Origin: Nocardioides sp. ChNu-153
GTDB taxonomy: Bacteria > Actinomycetota > Actinomycetes > Propionibacteriales > Nocardioidaceae
Assembly (NCBI RefSeq): GCF_030466625.1
Contig: NZ_JADEVT010000002.1
Span: forward strand, 62,001-126,000
DNA: 64,000 bases
Reading direction: 5' to 3'
The notes beneath the pieces were generated by a model. The model had not been told where the DNA came from. It made no database searches and saw nothing but the letters and a program-made list of their open reading frames with translations. Shown piece after piece: positions 42,124-53,550 of this stretch. Each line of letters begins with the position of its first letter. The first letter of the stretch is position 1. A program made the translations under genes and the position numbers.

Positions 42124-43359
42124 TCACGCGTCGGGACCGCCCTGGTCGGCGGGGCCCGCCAGCCGGACCTGCGCGGCGGCGCGCCGGGCCCGCGCGCGGG
42201 CCGCCTCGACGTCCTCGCCCAGGGCGAGCGTCACGGCCATGCGGCGTCGACCGGAGACGGACGGCTTGCCGAACAGCCGCAGGCTGGTGTCCGGCTCGCG
42301 CAGGGCGGCGTCCACCCCGGCGTACGACGGGGCGTCGACCTCGCCCTCGAGCAGCACCGCGCACGACGCGGCGGGGCCCCGGTCCCGGATGTTCGGGATC
42401 GGCAGGCCGAGCACCGCGCGGGCGTGCAGCGCGAACTCGGACAGGTCCTGGGAGACGAGGGTCACCAGGCCCGTGTCGTGCGGGCGGGGCGAGAGCTCGG
42501 AGAACACGACGTCGTCGCCTCGGACGAACAGCTCGACCCCGAAGAGACCGCGGCCGGTGGCCCCGCACAGGTCGCGCACCACCGCGGCGGCCACCTCCTG
42601 CGCCCGGGCGAGCACGGTGGGGGAGAGGGCCTGCGGCTGCCACGACTCGCGGTAGTCGCCGTCGACCTGGGTGTGGCCGATCGGCGCGCAGAACGAGACC
42701 ACGTCCTCACCGCCGTCGGTCGCGGCGTGCTTGACGGTCAGCAGCGTGATCTCGACGTCGAAGTCCACGAAGCCCTCGACGATGACGCGTCCCGCGCCGG
42801 CGCGGCCGCCCTCCTGCGCGTAGCGCCACGACTGCTCCGCGTCGGCGGTCTCCCGCACCACCGACTGACCCTTGCCCGACGACGACATCACGGGCTTCAC
42901 CACGCAGGGCAGCCCGACGTCGGCGACTGCGGCGACGAGCTCGTCGAGGGTGTCGGCGAACCGGTACGGCGAGGTGGGCAGGCCGAGGGTCTCCGCGGCG
43001 AGGCGGCGGATGCCCTCGCGGTCCATCGTCAGGCGGGTGGCCCGGGCGGTCGGCACGACGGTGGTGCCCTCGGCCTCGAGCTCCACGAGGGTGGGCGTGT
43101 GGATGGCCTCGATCTCCGGGACGACCCAGTGCGGGCGCTCCAGCTCCACCACCCGTCGTACGGCGGCGGGGTCGAGCATGTCCACGACGTGGCTGCGGTG
43201 GGCCACCTGCATGGCGGGGGCGTCGGCGTACCGGTCGACGGCGATCGTCTCCACGCCGAGGCGCTGCAGCTCGATGACGACCTCCTTGCCCAGCTCGCCG
43301 GCGCCGAGGAGGAGGACGCGCGTGGCGCCGTCCGAGAGCGGGGTTCCGAGGATCGTCAC
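42124..43359 (-). CDS. purT: Formate-dependent phosphoribosylglycinamide formyltransferase
   Basis: PurT makes formyl-glycinamide ribonucleotide from formate and ATP, an alternative to folate-dependent PurN. The 411-residue ATP-grasp enzyme has [21 protein letters not shown] (N-terminal domain), [35 protein letters not shown] (ATP loop), [25 protein letters not shown] (metal site) and a C-terminal [17 protein letters not shown] (complement of 43367-43372) is seven bases before the GTG (leaderless). It stands alone, without other purine genes. Confidence 0.94.
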   Translation of the reverse strand: MTILGTPLSDGATRVLLLGAGELGKEVVIELQRLGVETIAVDRYADAPAMQVAHRSHVVDMLDPAAVRRVVELERPHWVVPEIEAIHTPTLVELEAEGTTVVPTARATRLTMDREGIRRLAAETLGLPTSPYRFADTLDELVAAVADVGLPCVVKPVMSSSGKGQSVVRETADAEQSWRYAQEGGRAGAGRVIVEGFVDFDVEITLLTVKHAATDGGEDVVSFCAPIGHTQVDGDYRESWQPQALSPTVLARAQEVAAAVVRDLCGATGRGLFGVELFVRGDDVVFSELSPRPHDTGLVTLVSQDLSEFALHARAVLGLPIPNIRDRGPAASCAVLLEGEVDAPSYAGVDAALREPDTSLRLFGKPSVSGRRRMAVTLALGEDVEAARARARRAAAQVRLAGPADQGGPDA

Positions 43360-43505
43360 GGGCGACAGCCTAGGAGCCCGGCGGGTGACCTGGGCCGTGT
43401 GACATGGGCGGCGATGCGCCCGAACCGCCACCGCGCGCCCGCACGGGTTGATACGTTCGCGCGGTTTGCCCGCCGGAGGGGCGGGGTTCGAGGAGAGGCA
43501 CCACC

Positions 43506-43997
43506 ATGAGGAACACCGTCGCGGGCCGCGTGCTCGCCGTCGGGATCGCGCTGGCCGGCATGGGCGCGCTGAGCGCCTGCGGGTCCGAGGACGACGCCAC
43601 GCGCGACGAGGGCACGCAGGAGGTCACCGAGGCCGGGAACGCGGACGCGTTCTCGCTGCAGGTCGGCGACTGCTTCGACGACCCGGAGGGCACCGAGGTC
43701 ACCGAGGTCCCGGCCGTGCCGTGCGCCGAGCCGCACGACAACGAGATCTTCGAGGCGTTCGACATGGACGAGGGCGACTGGCCGGGCGACGACGCCGTCC
43801 AGGCGGCGGTGGAGGAGGGCTGCGGAGGAGCGTTCGAGGCCTTCGTCGGCACGCCCTACGACACCTCCGCGCTCTACCTCGACGCGCTCACGCCGACCGA
43901 GGACAGCTGGACCCAGGGAGACGACCGCGAGATCCTCTGCGTGGTCTTCGACCCCGAGGGCCCCGTCGAGGGCACCCTGGAGGGCTCCGCTCTCTGA
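43506..43997 (+). CDS. Lipoprotein with septum-formation-type domain
   Basis: The 163-residue protein has a lipoprotein signal (lipobox LSAC, Cys at residue 25), an acidic linker, and a domain with [27 protein letters not shown] and a final CVVFDP. This pattern of paired cysteines and the CxEPH motif is the actinobacterial 'septum formation' domain (PF13845-like), often attached to membrane proteins. The function is not settled. GAGAGG precedes the ATG. Confidence 0.82.
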   Translation: MRNTVAGRVLAVGIALAGMGALSACGSEDDATRDEGTQEVTEAGNADAFSLQVGDCFDDPEGTEVTEVPAVPCAEPHDNEIFEAFDMDEGDWPGDDAVQAAVEEGCGGAFEAFVGTPYDTSALYLDALTPTEDSWTQGDDREILCVVFDPEGPVEGTLEGSAL

Positions 43998-44015
43998 GTC
44001 CACCGCACCGCACGA

Positions 44016-44049
44016 CGAGCGCCGGTCCCCGCACGGGGGCCGGCGCTCG
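44016..44049. terminator. Bidirectional terminator after the lipoprotein gene
   Basis: Bases 44016-44031 pair with 44034-44049 (16 bp with one wobble pair). It is placed between converging genes. Confidence 0.8.
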
Positions 44050-44065
44050 GTGCGTCGCGGGCGGT

Positions 44066-44422
44066 TCAGCCGGGTGCGTCGGGTGCGTCGGGCACGTCCA
44101 GCGCGTCGAGCTCGGCGAGCGCCGCGCGGGCCCGGGCGACGCGGTCGGCCTCGGGCTCGTCCCACCACCGCGGCCCCCGCTCGCCGAGGCCGTGCTTCGC
44201 GAGCGCGGTCCGGCGCCGGGCGGCGGCCACCGCCGCGTCGTCGCCGGCCTGCTTCGCGACCCGGGTGCCGGAACGCCCCCGCCCGAGGTGGGACTTCAGG
44301 GCCTCGACCACGTCGTCGGGCAGGCACGGGTCCGTACGACGCCAGCGGCGCCCGTCGACCACGAGCCAGCGCTCGTCCTCGGCGTAGCGCCCCGGATCGG
44401 CCCGGTCGGCTCCCTCGTCCAC
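44066..44422 (-). CDS. Conserved actinobacterial hypothetical protein
   Basis: The 118-residue protein contains DERWLVVDGRRWRRTDPCLPDDVVEALKSHLGRGRSGTR and LAKHGLGERGPRWW, blocks I recall from a widespread actinobacterial family sometimes labelled 'biopolymer transporter Tol' without evidence. It is basic and helical, with no signal peptide or membrane span. GGAGG precedes the GTG at 44422. It lies downstream of the tRNA-Arg gene but is separated from it by a hairpin. Confidence 0.7.
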   Translation of the reverse strand: MDEGADRADPGRYAEDERWLVVDGRRWRRTDPCLPDDVVEALKSHLGRGRSGTRVAKQAGDDAAVAAARRRTALAKHGLGERGPRWWDEPEADRVARARAALAELDALDVPDAPDAPG

Positions 44423-44460
44423 GCCCGCCCTCCTCGTGTCGTCGGCCCGCGGGAAGCGGA

Positions 44461-44491
44461 ACGGGCCCGACCTCGTGGAGGTCGGGCCCGT
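44461..44491 (-). terminator. Terminator of the tRNA-Arg gene
   Basis: Bases 44461-44474 pair perfectly with 44478-44491 around a GTG loop. It starts 14 bases past the tRNA 3' end. The core is nearly identical to that of the hairpin at 24189-24225. Confidence 0.82.
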
Positions 44492-44504
44492 CTCGTGGTG
44501 CTCG

Positions 44505-44577
44505 CACCCCCGGCAGGATTCGAACCTGCGACTCCTGGTACCGGAAACCAGTGCTCTATCCCCTGAGCTACGGAGGC
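44505..44577 (-). tRNA. tRNA-Arg, anticodon CCG
   Basis: The complement folds into a full 73-base cloverleaf: acceptor GCCTCCG with CGGGGGT (one G-T and one T-G pair), D arm GCTC...GAGC, anticodon stem CTGGT/ACCAG with loop TTCCGGT (anticodon CCG at 44544-44542), and T arm GCAGG-TTCGAAT-CCTGC. The discriminator base is G and CCA is not encoded. It reads CGG, a frequent Arg codon in this genome. It is divergent from argS, the gene of its own charging enzyme. Confidence 0.97.
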
Positions 44578-44615
44578 CCGCCCGCCGACTCGCGCCGGCA
44601 ACAGGGCTGGGGGAG

Positions 44616-44621
44616 ACCTTA
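44616..44621 (-). promoter_or_regulatory. -10 element of the tRNA-Arg promoter
   Basis: The complement reads TAAGGT, 38 bases upstream of the mature 5' end. No strong -35 hexamer is visible. It is the best -10 candidate in the 148-base tRNA-argS gap. Confidence 0.45.
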
Positions 44622-44725
44622 CAACCCCGCGCGGTCGGCCGCGAACCAGGTGGCGCGGGCCACGCCCGGCGTCCGCCCCCCGTAGCGGCGCGCGCGGCGG
44701 GGCCGGCCGCCGATACCCTGGGGCG

Positions 44726-46408
44726 GTGACCCCCGAGCAGCTCTCGACCTCCGTCCGCGACGCCCTGACCGGGCTCGTCGCCGACGGCGTCGTCCCCCTG
44801 GACCCCGCCGACGTCCCGACGAGCGTCACGGTGGAGCGACCCCGGCAGAAGGGCCACGGGGACTACGCGACGAACGTCGCGCTGCAGCTGGCGAAGAAGG
44901 CGGGCACCAACCCCCGTGCGCTGGCGACGCTGCTCGCCGAGCGCCTCGAGCAGGACCCGGGCGTCGCGGCGGTCGAGATCGCCGGCCCGGGCTTCCTCAA
45001 CATCACCGTCGAGGCCGGGGCCCAGGCGGAGGTCGCCGCACGCATCGTGGCCGCGGGCGCGTCGTACGGGCACACCGAGACGCTGGCCGGCACCCGCTTC
45101 AACGTGGAGTTCATCTCCGCCAACCCCACGGGCCCGCTCCACCTGGGCCACACGCGCTGGGCGGTGCTGGGCGACGCGATCGCCCGCGTGCTCGAGGCCG
45201 CGGGCGCCGACGTCGTCCGCGAGTTCTACATCAACGACCGCGGCAACCAGATGAACGTCTTCGGCGCCTCGGTCGAGGCTGCGGCGCTGGGCCAGGAGCC
45301 GCCGGAGGACGGGTACCGCGGGGCCTACGTCAAGGACCTCGCGGCCCAGGTGCTGGCCGAGCACCCCGGCATCGTCGACCTGCCGCCCGCCGAGCGCCTG
45401 CCCGCTTTCCGCGAGGCGGCGTACGTGCTGCAGCTCGCCGAGCAGCAGGCGTCGCTGGAGGCCTTCAACACCCGCTTCGACGTCTGGTTCTCCGAGCGGT
45501 CCCTCTACGAGGACGCGGGCGGGCAGGACGCGGTCGCGAGCGGGCTGGCCAAGCTGAAGGACAAGGGGCACCTGTACGACGCGGACGGCGCGCTGTGGAT
45601 GCGCACCACCGACTTCGGCGACGACAAGGACCGCGTGCTCGTGCGCAGCAACGGCGAGCTGACCTACTTCGCCTCCGACACGGCGTACTACGTGAACAAG
45701 CGCGAGCGCGGCTTCGACGTCTGCATCTACCTGCTGGGCGCCGACCACCACGGCTACGTGAAGCGCCTGCAGGCCATGTCGGCCTGCGCGGGCGACGACC
45801 CCGGGCGCAACCTCGAGGTGCTCATCGGCCAGCTGGTGAAGATCCTGCGCGGGGGCGAGGAGGTGCGCCTGTCCAAGCGCGCCGGCGACATCGTCACCCT
45901 CGACGAGCTGGCCGACGAGATCGGCGTCGACGCCCTGCGCTACTCGCTGGCGCGCTACCCGGCCGACTCCCCGCTGACCCTCGACATCGAGGAGATCACG
46001 CGGGCGACGAGCGACAACCCCGTCTTCTACGTGCAGTACGCCCACGCCCGGGTGTCCTCGATCCTGCGCAACGCCGCGGACCTCGGGCTCGGCCCGGCCA
46101 CGGGCGAGGAGTTCGACGCCGGGCTGCTGGTGCACGAGAAGGAGGGCGAGCTGCTGCGTGCGCTCGCCGCCTTCCCGGGCGTCGTCGCGACGGCGGCCGA
46201 GCTGCGCGAGCCGCACCGCGTGGCCCGCTACCTCGAGGACACCGCCTCGACGTACCACAAGTTCAACGACGCCTGCCGCGTGCTGCCCCAGGGTGACGAG
46301 GAGCCCGGTGCCCTGCACCGCGCGCGCCTCACGCTCGTGGCCGCGACCCGCCAGGTGCTCGCCAACGGGCTCGACCTGCTGGGCGTCTCCGCCCCCGAGA
46401 GGATGTGA
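44726..46408 (+). CDS. argS: Arginyl-tRNA synthetase
   Basis: The 560-residue class I synthetase has the N-terminal Add-1 domain (residues 1-85), FISANPTGPLHLGHTRWAVLGDA (HIGH motif as HLGH), a Rossmann core, the KMSKS-equivalent RLSKRAGDIVTLDEL, and a C-terminal anticodon-binding helical domain ending LLGVSAPERM. It charges tRNA-Arg, one copy of which is encoded next door. TACCCT at 44714-44719 lies six bases before the GTG (leaderless). lysA starts one base after its stop; argS-lysA is a known operon in corynebacteria and other actinobacteria. Confidence 0.97.
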   Translation: MTPEQLSTSVRDALTGLVADGVVPLDPADVPTSVTVERPRQKGHGDYATNVALQLAKKAGTNPRALATLLAERLEQDPGVAAVEIAGPGFLNITVEAGAQAEVAARIVAAGASYGHTETLAGTRFNVEFISANPTGPLHLGHTRWAVLGDAIARVLEAAGADVVREFYINDRGNQMNVFGASVEAAALGQEPPEDGYRGAYVKDLAAQVLAEHPGIVDLPPAERLPAFREAAYVLQLAEQQASLEAFNTRFDVWFSERSLYEDAGGQDAVASGLAKLKDKGHLYDADGALWMRTTDFGDDKDRVLVRSNGELTYFASDTAYYVNKRERGFDVCIYLLGADHHGYVKRLQAMSACAGDDPGRNLEVLIGQLVKILRGGEEVRLSKRAGDIVTLDELADEIGVDALRYSLARYPADSPLTLDIEEITRATSDNPVFYVQYAHARVSSILRNAADLGLGPATGEEFDAGLLVHEKEGELLRALAAFPGVVATAAELREPHRVARYLEDTASTYHKFNDACRVLPQGDEEPGALHRARLTLVAATRQVLANGLDLLGVSAPERM

Positions 46409-46409
46409 C

Positions 46410-47819
46410 GTGGTCCGCGCGCACGAGGCCGGCTGGGCCCACGCCGAGGGAGCCCTCAAGGGCCCCGCGTGGCTCCGGGAGCCCGCCGACACCAACGCCC
46501 TGGTCCCGCACCTGTGGTCGACCGGCACGACGAAGGACGAGGCGGGCGTCCTGACGGTCGCCGGCGTCCCCGCGACGCAGCTGGCCGCCGAGCACGGCAC
46601 GCCGGCGTACGTGCTGGACGAGGACGACTTCCGCGGTCGCGCGCGGGCGTTCCGCGACGGCTTCGCCGGGTGGGACGTCTACTACGCGGGCAAGGCGTTC
46701 CTCTGCACGGCCGTCGCCGGGTGGGTGGCGGAGGAGGGCCTGCACCTCGACGTCTGCTCCGAGGGCGAGCTCACCGTCGGGCTGCGGGCGGGGGTCGACC
46801 CGGCCCGCATGGGCTTCCACGGCAACAACAAGTCGGTGCGTGCCCTGCGCCGCGCGGTCGAGGCGGGCGTGGGCCGCGTCATCGTCGACTCGTTCCAGGA
46901 GGTCGAGCGGCTGGCGGCGGTGGCCGCCGAGGTCGGTCGCACCCAGCCCGTGATGATCCGGGTGACCGCGGGCGTCGAGGCCCACACGCACGAGTACATC
47001 GCGACCGCCCACGAGGACCAGAAGTTCGGCTTCTCCATCACCTCCGGCGACGCGCTGGAGGCGGTACGACGGGTGCTCGCCGCCCCGGGTCTCGAGCTGC
47101 GGGGCCTCCACAGCCACATCGGCAGCCAGATCTTCGACTCGGCCGGCTTCGAGGTCGCCGCCCGCCGCGTGCTGGCGCTGCACGCGCGGGTGGCGGACGA
47201 GCTGGGCACGACGATGCCCGAGATGGACCTCGGCGGCGGGTTCGGCATCGCCTACACCACCCAGGACGACCCCTCGACGCCCGACGTGCTGGCCCGCGAG
47301 ATGCGCGCCATCGTCGAGCACGAGTGCCGCGGGCTCGGCATCGAGGTCCCGCACCTGTCGATCGAGCCGGGCCGCGCGATCGTCGGGCCCTCGACGTTCA
47401 CGCTCTACGAGGTCGGCACCGTCAAGGAGGTCGCGCTCGACGGCGGGGCGCGCCGCACCTACGTCTCGGTCGACGGGGGCATGAGCGACAACATCCGCAC
47501 GGCGCTGTACGACGCGGACTACTCCTGCACCCTGGCCTCGCGCCGCTCCGAGGCGGAGCCCGTCCTCGCCCGGGTCGTCGGCCACCACTGCGAGGCGGGC
47601 GACATCGTGGTGAAGGACGAGTTCCTGCCGGCCGACGTCGGGCCCGGCGACCTCGTCGCGGTGCCCGGCACCGGGGCCTACTGCCGCTCGATGGCGTCGA
47701 ACTACAACCACGCGCTGCGCCCGCCGGTCGTCGCGGTCAAGGACGGGGCCTCCCGCGTCGTCGTGCGCCGCGAGACCGTCGACGACCTCCTCGCCACCGA
47801 CGTCGGGGACCCGCGATGA
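46410..47819 (+). CDS. lysA: Diaminopimelate decarboxylase
   Basis: LysA removes CO2 from meso-diaminopimelate to give lysine. The 469-residue fold-III PLP enzyme has the Lys in VYYAGKAFLC, HSHIGSQIF, GGGFGIAY, EPGRAIVGPSTFTLYEVG and the substrate-binding Cys in HHCEAGDIV. The GTG follows the argS stop by one base with AGAGG upstream, so it is co-translated with argS. The first 30 residues are a variable extension. hom follows 67 bases later with its own possible promoter. Confidence 0.96.
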   Translation: MVRAHEAGWAHAEGALKGPAWLREPADTNALVPHLWSTGTTKDEAGVLTVAGVPATQLAAEHGTPAYVLDEDDFRGRARAFRDGFAGWDVYYAGKAFLCTAVAGWVAEEGLHLDVCSEGELTVGLRAGVDPARMGFHGNNKSVRALRRAVEAGVGRVIVDSFQEVERLAAVAAEVGRTQPVMIRVTAGVEAHTHEYIATAHEDQKFGFSITSGDALEAVRRVLAAPGLELRGLHSHIGSQIFDSAGFEVAARRVLALHARVADELGTTMPEMDLGGGFGIAYTTQDDPSTPDVLAREMRAIVEHECRGLGIEVPHLSIEPGRAIVGPSTFTLYEVGTVKEVALDGGARRTYVSVDGGMSDNIRTALYDADYSCTLASRRSEAEPVLARVVGHHCEAGDIVVKDEFLPADVGPGDLVAVPGTGAYCRSMASNYNHALRPPVVAVKDGASRVVVRRETVDDLLATDVGDPR

Positions 47820-47886
47820 CCCGCACGATGCCCCCCACGCGGACGCTCCGGGCTACCGTGCCCCCGCGCCCGTCCCAGAGAGGTTG

Positions 47887-49197
47887 ATGACGATGCAGTC
47901 CCCTGACGCCCTGCGCGTGGCGGTGCTCGGCTGTGGGTCCGTCGGGTCCCAGGTCGTGCGCCTGCTGCTCGAGCAGTTCGACGACCTCGCGGCCCGTGTC
48001 GGCGCGCCGCTCGAGCTCGCCGGGGTGGCCGTGCGCCGGCTCGAGGCCCCGCGCGAGGTCGACGTGCCCGCCGACCTGCTCACCACGGACGCGCAGGCGC
48101 TCGTGACCAGCGGCGTCGACCTCGTCGTCGAGGTCATCGGCGGCATCGAGCCCGCCCGATCGCTCATCCTCGCCGCGCTCGGCGCCGGCGCGTCGGTCGT
48201 GACGGCCAACAAGGCGCTGCTGGCCGAGGACGGGGCGCACCTCTTCGAGGCGGCCGCGCAGGCCGGTCGCGACCTCTACTACGAGGCCGCCGTCGCGGGC
48301 GCGATCCCGATCATCCGGCCCCTGCGCGAGTCGCTGGCCGGCGACACGGTCACCCGGGTCATCGGCATCGTCAACGGCACGACGAACTACATCCTCGACA
48401 AGATGGACAGCTCGGGCGCCGGGTTCGCCGACGCGCTCGGCGAGGCCCAGGAGCTGGGGTACGCCGAGGCCGACCCCACCGCCGACGTCGAGGGCTTCGA
48501 CGCCGCCGCCAAGGCCGCGATCCTGGCCTCGCTGGCGTTCCACACCCGGGTGACCGCGGCCGACGTGCACCGCGAGGGCATCAGCGACGTGACCGCCGCC
48601 GACGTGCGCTCGGCCGCCGACATGGGGGCGGTCGTCAAGCTGCTCGCGATCTGCGAGCTCCGCGACACCGACGAGGGCCAGGCCGTCTCGGCCCGGGTGC
48701 ACCCGGCGATGATCCCGCGCAGCCACCCGCTGGCGTCGGTGCGCGAGGCCTACAACGCGGTGTTCGTCGAGTCCGAGGCCGCCGGGCGGCTCATGTTCTA
48801 CGGCCCCGGCGCCGGTGGTGCGCCGACGGCGTCCGCCGTGCTGGGCGACCTGGTGACGGTGGCCCGCAACCTGCGCGCGGGTACCCGCGGCGCGGGGGAG
48901 TCGGCGTACACCGCCCGACCCGTGCTGCCGATGGGGGAGACGCTCACGCGCTACCACGTGGCGATCGACGTGCAGGACCGCGCGGGCGTGCTCGCCCTCG
49001 TGGCCACCGCGTTCGCGGAGCACGGCGTGTCGATCCAGACGGTGCGCCAGGAGGGCCGCGGCGACGACGCGCAGCTGGTCGTGGTGTCGCACCGCGCCAC
49101 GGACGCGCAGCTGGCGGCGACGGTCGCCCACCTGCAGGAGATGGACATCGTGCGCGAGGTCACCTCGGTGATGCGCGTGGAGGGAGAGACCGCATGA
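47887..49197 (+). CDS. hom: Homoserine dehydrogenase
   Basis: Hom reduces aspartate semialdehyde to homoserine, the branch point to threonine and methionine. The 436-residue protein has a Rossmann motif ([12 protein letters not shown]), [10 protein letters not shown], the catalytic block [30 protein letters not shown], and a C-terminal ACT domain ([21 protein letters not shown]) for threonine feedback. Two in-frame ATGs (47887 and 47893) are possible; GAGAGG suits the second better. TACCGT at about 47856 could be an internal promoter. thrC overlaps its stop by ATGA. Confidence 0.96.
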   Translation: MTMQSPDALRVAVLGCGSVGSQVVRLLLEQFDDLAARVGAPLELAGVAVRRLEAPREVDVPADLLTTDAQALVTSGVDLVVEVIGGIEPARSLILAALGAGASVVTANKALLAEDGAHLFEAAAQAGRDLYYEAAVAGAIPIIRPLRESLAGDTVTRVIGIVNGTTNYILDKMDSSGAGFADALGEAQELGYAEADPTADVEGFDAAAKAAILASLAFHTRVTAADVHREGISDVTAADVRSAADMGAVVKLLAICELRDTDEGQAVSARVHPAMIPRSHPLASVREAYNAVFVESEAAGRLMFYGPGAGGAPTASAVLGDLVTVARNLRAGTRGAGESAYTARPVLPMGETLTRYHVAIDVQDRAGVLALVATAFAEHGVSIQTVRQEGRGDDAQLVVVSHRATDAQLAATVAHLQEMDIVREVTSVMRVEGETA

Positions 49198-50330
49198 CCC
49201 AGGCCCAGTCCGCCCCGACCGTCGACGCCGCGACGGCCGCCGCGGCCGCTGCGACGTCCACGCCCGGCGGCCGTCCCCAGTGGCGGGGCGTCATCGAGGA
49301 GTACCGCGACCTGCTGGCCATCCCCGCCGGGGTCGAGGCGGTCACGCTCCGCGAGGGCGGCACCCCGCTCGTGCACTCGGACTGGCTCTCCGGCCTCACC
49401 GGGGGACAGGTCTGGCTCAAGGTCGAGGGCGACAACCCCACGGGCTCCTTCAAGGACCGGGGGATGACGGCCGCCATCTCCGTGGCCAAGCACGAGGGTG
49501 CCGAGGCCGTGGTCTGCGCCTCGACCGGCAACACGTCGGCGTCGATGGCGGCGTACGCCGCGAAGTCGGGCCTCACCCCGCTCGTGCTGGTGCCCGAGGG
49601 CAAGATCGCCGCGGGCAAGATGGCCCAGGCGATCATGCACGGCGCGCAGGTGCTCATGGTGCGCGGCAACTTCGACGACTGCCTGACGCTGGCGCGGCAG
49701 CTCGCCGACTCCTACCCGGTCGCGCTCGTCAACTCGGTCAACCCGGTGCGCCTCGAGGGTCAGAAGACCGGCGCGTTCGAGATCGTCGACTTCCTCGGCG
49801 ACGCCCCCGACGTGCACGTACTGCCCGTGGGCAACGCCGGCAACATCTCGGCGTACTGGCTCGGCTACTCGCAGTACGTCGAGATCGGCCGCGCCACGCG
49901 CCGTCCCGTCATGCGCGGCTTCCAGGCCGCCGGCGCCGCGCCCCTCGTGCACGGCGCCCCGGTGCCGGACCCGGAGACGAAGGCCACCGCGATCCGCATC
50001 GGCAACCCCGCCTCGTGGAAGCTCGCGACGACCGCGGCCGAGGAGTCGGGCGGCCGCTTCCGTGCCGTCACCGACGAGCAGATCCTCGCCGCGCAGCGCG
50101 AGCTGGCCCGCCACGACGGCGTCTTCGTCGAGCCGGCGTCCGCGACGGGTGTCGCCGGCCTGCTGTCCGACCTCGCCGCGGGGGAGTCGTACGCCGGCCT
50201 CACCGTCGCCGTCACGGTCACGGGCCACGGGCTCAAGGACACCGTGACCGCGCTCGAGGGCCTCGGCGACGTGGTCGACTCGGTGGTGGACGCCGACGTG
50301 CGCGACGTCGCGCGCGCCGCCGGTCTCTGA
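49194..50330 (+). CDS. thrC: Threonine synthase
   Basis: ThrC converts O-phosphohomoserine to threonine. The 378-residue PLP enzyme has the cofactor Lys in [11 protein letters not shown], the [15 protein letters not shown] loop, the phosphate cup [12 protein letters not shown] and [13 protein letters not shown] near the C terminus. The start overlaps the hom stop (ATGA). The N-terminal 25 residues are Ala/Thr-rich and non-conserved. The order hom-thrC-thrB is standard in actinobacteria. Confidence 0.96.
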   Translation: MTQAQSAPTVDAATAAAAAATSTPGGRPQWRGVIEEYRDLLAIPAGVEAVTLREGGTPLVHSDWLSGLTGGQVWLKVEGDNPTGSFKDRGMTAAISVAKHEGAEAVVCASTGNTSASMAAYAAKSGLTPLVLVPEGKIAAGKMAQAIMHGAQVLMVRGNFDDCLTLARQLADSYPVALVNSVNPVRLEGQKTGAFEIVDFLGDAPDVHVLPVGNAGNISAYWLGYSQYVEIGRATRRPVMRGFQAAGAAPLVHGAPVPDPETKATAIRIGNPASWKLATTAAEESGGRFRAVTDEQILAAQRELARHDGVFVEPASATGVAGLLSDLAAGESYAGLTVAVTVTGHGLKDTVTALEGLGDVVDSVVDADVRDVARAAGL

Positions 50331-50331
50331 G

Positions 50332-51297
50332 GTGGGGACGACCCACGACGACGGCGCCGCCGTCGAGCTGGTCCGCGGGACCGTCACCGTCTCGGTGCCG
50401 GCGACCTCGGCCAACCTGGGACCGGGCTACGACACCCTCGGGCTCGCCCTGTCGCTGCGCGACGAGCTGACGGGGGAGGCTGTGCCCGCCGGTGCGGGCG
50501 GCGACGCCCCGGGCGTGGAGGTCGTGGTCGAGGGCGAGGGCGCCGGCTCGGTGCCGCTCGACGAGACCCACCTCGTGGTCCGCGCGATGCGCACGGCCTT
50601 CGACGCGATGGGCGTCCCGCAGCCGACGCTGCGGCTGCACTGCGTCAACCGGCTCCCGCACAGCCGCGGGCTCGGCTCCTCCTCGGCCGCCATCGTCGGC
50701 GGCCTGGCGCTGGCGCGCGCCCTCGTGGTGGACGGTACGGCGCGCCTCGACGACGCCGCGGTGTTCGCGCTGGCCGGCCGCATGGAGGGCCACCCCGACA
50801 ACGTCGCGCCGGCCACGTTCGGCGGCTTCATCGTCTCCGGCGCCGAGGACGACGGGTTCTTCGCCGTCCCGGCCGCCGTCGACCCCGCGTTGAGCGCGGT
50901 CGCGTTCGTCCCGCCGACGCCCGTGGCCACCGAGGTGGCGCGGGGGCTGCTGCCCGCGCACGTGCCCCACGCGGACGCCGCGGCGAACGCGGCGCGCGCG
51001 GCGCTGCTGGTCGTCGCGATGGGCGGGCGCCCCGAGCTGCTGCACGCGGCGACCCGCGACTGGCTCCACCAGGACTACCGCGCGGCGGCGATGCCCGGGA
51101 GCGCCGCGCTGGTCCGCGCGCTGCGCGCCGACGGCGTGCCGGCCGTGATCTCCGGCGCCGGGCCGACCGTGCTCGCGCTGGTCGCGGACGCCGCCGCCGC
51201 GGCCCCGCTGGGGGCGGCGGCCCTGCTGGAGCGCTGCCCGGCGGGCTGGCAGGCCCACCACCTCGCCGTCGACACGGACGGCGTGATGGTACGGTGA
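50332..51297 (+). CDS. thrB: Homoserine kinase
   Basis: ThrB phosphorylates homoserine to supply ThrC. The 321-residue GHMP-family kinase has VPATSANLGPGYDTLGLAL (motif 1), the ATP loop PHSRGLGSSSAAIVGGLALA (motif 2), EGHPDNVAPATFGGF, and ISGAGPTVLAL (motif 3). Its GTG starts one base after the thrC stop. The end of the gene overlaps a TACGGT element (51290-51295) that may start transcription of rho. Confidence 0.96.
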   Translation: MGTTHDDGAAVELVRGTVTVSVPATSANLGPGYDTLGLALSLRDELTGEAVPAGAGGDAPGVEVVVEGEGAGSVPLDETHLVVRAMRTAFDAMGVPQPTLRLHCVNRLPHSRGLGSSSAAIVGGLALARALVVDGTARLDDAAVFALAGRMEGHPDNVAPATFGGFIVSGAEDDGFFAVPAAVDPALSAVAFVPPTPVATEVARGLLPAHVPHADAAANAARAALLVVAMGGRPELLHAATRDWLHQDYRAAAMPGSAALVRALRADGVPAVISGAGPTVLALVADAAAAAPLGAAALLERCPAGWQAHHLAVDTDGVMVR

Positions 51298-51515
51298 CGA
51301 TTGCGTCAACGATCGGTCGTCCGCGACCACTCGGCGCGGCACCCCCGGGCACGACCACGGGTGGTGCACCCTCTTCCTCGTCCCAGACGCGGATCTCCTC
51401 TGCCACGAGCCCCTCCGGCGCTCTCGGTGAGCCTGATGCGCGGCGAGGAGGACCATGACCAAGTGCTGGTGGCGCGTCGCGCCCTCCCGGCAGTGATACG
51501 TGGGAAGGACCTCAC
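51290..51515 (+). promoter_or_regulatory. rho leader region
   Basis: Between thrB and rho lie 218 bases, one of the longest gaps in the window. TACGGT (51290-51295) at the thrB stop is a plausible -10 element, giving a leader of about 210 bases. The leader has C- and T-rich stretches of the type that Rho itself binds, and ends with a short open reading frame (51455-51496). Autogenous control of rho through its leader is known in other bacteria; here it is inferred. Confidence 0.5.
51455..51496 (+). CDS. Possible 13-codon leader peptide upstream of rho
   Basis: An ATG preceded by a strong GAGGAGG opens a 13-codon frame, MTKCWWRVAPSRQ, that ends 19 bases before the rho start codon. It contains Cys and two adjacent Trp codons, rare residues for so short a peptide. 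The Shine-Dalgarno is stronger than that of many real genes here. Leader peptides of this type sense charged tRNA or ribosome stalling; no function is shown. It could be chance. Confidence 0.45.
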   Translation: MTKCWWRVAPSRQ

Positions 51516-53546
<2,031 letters not shown>

Positions 53547-53550
53547 GCCA

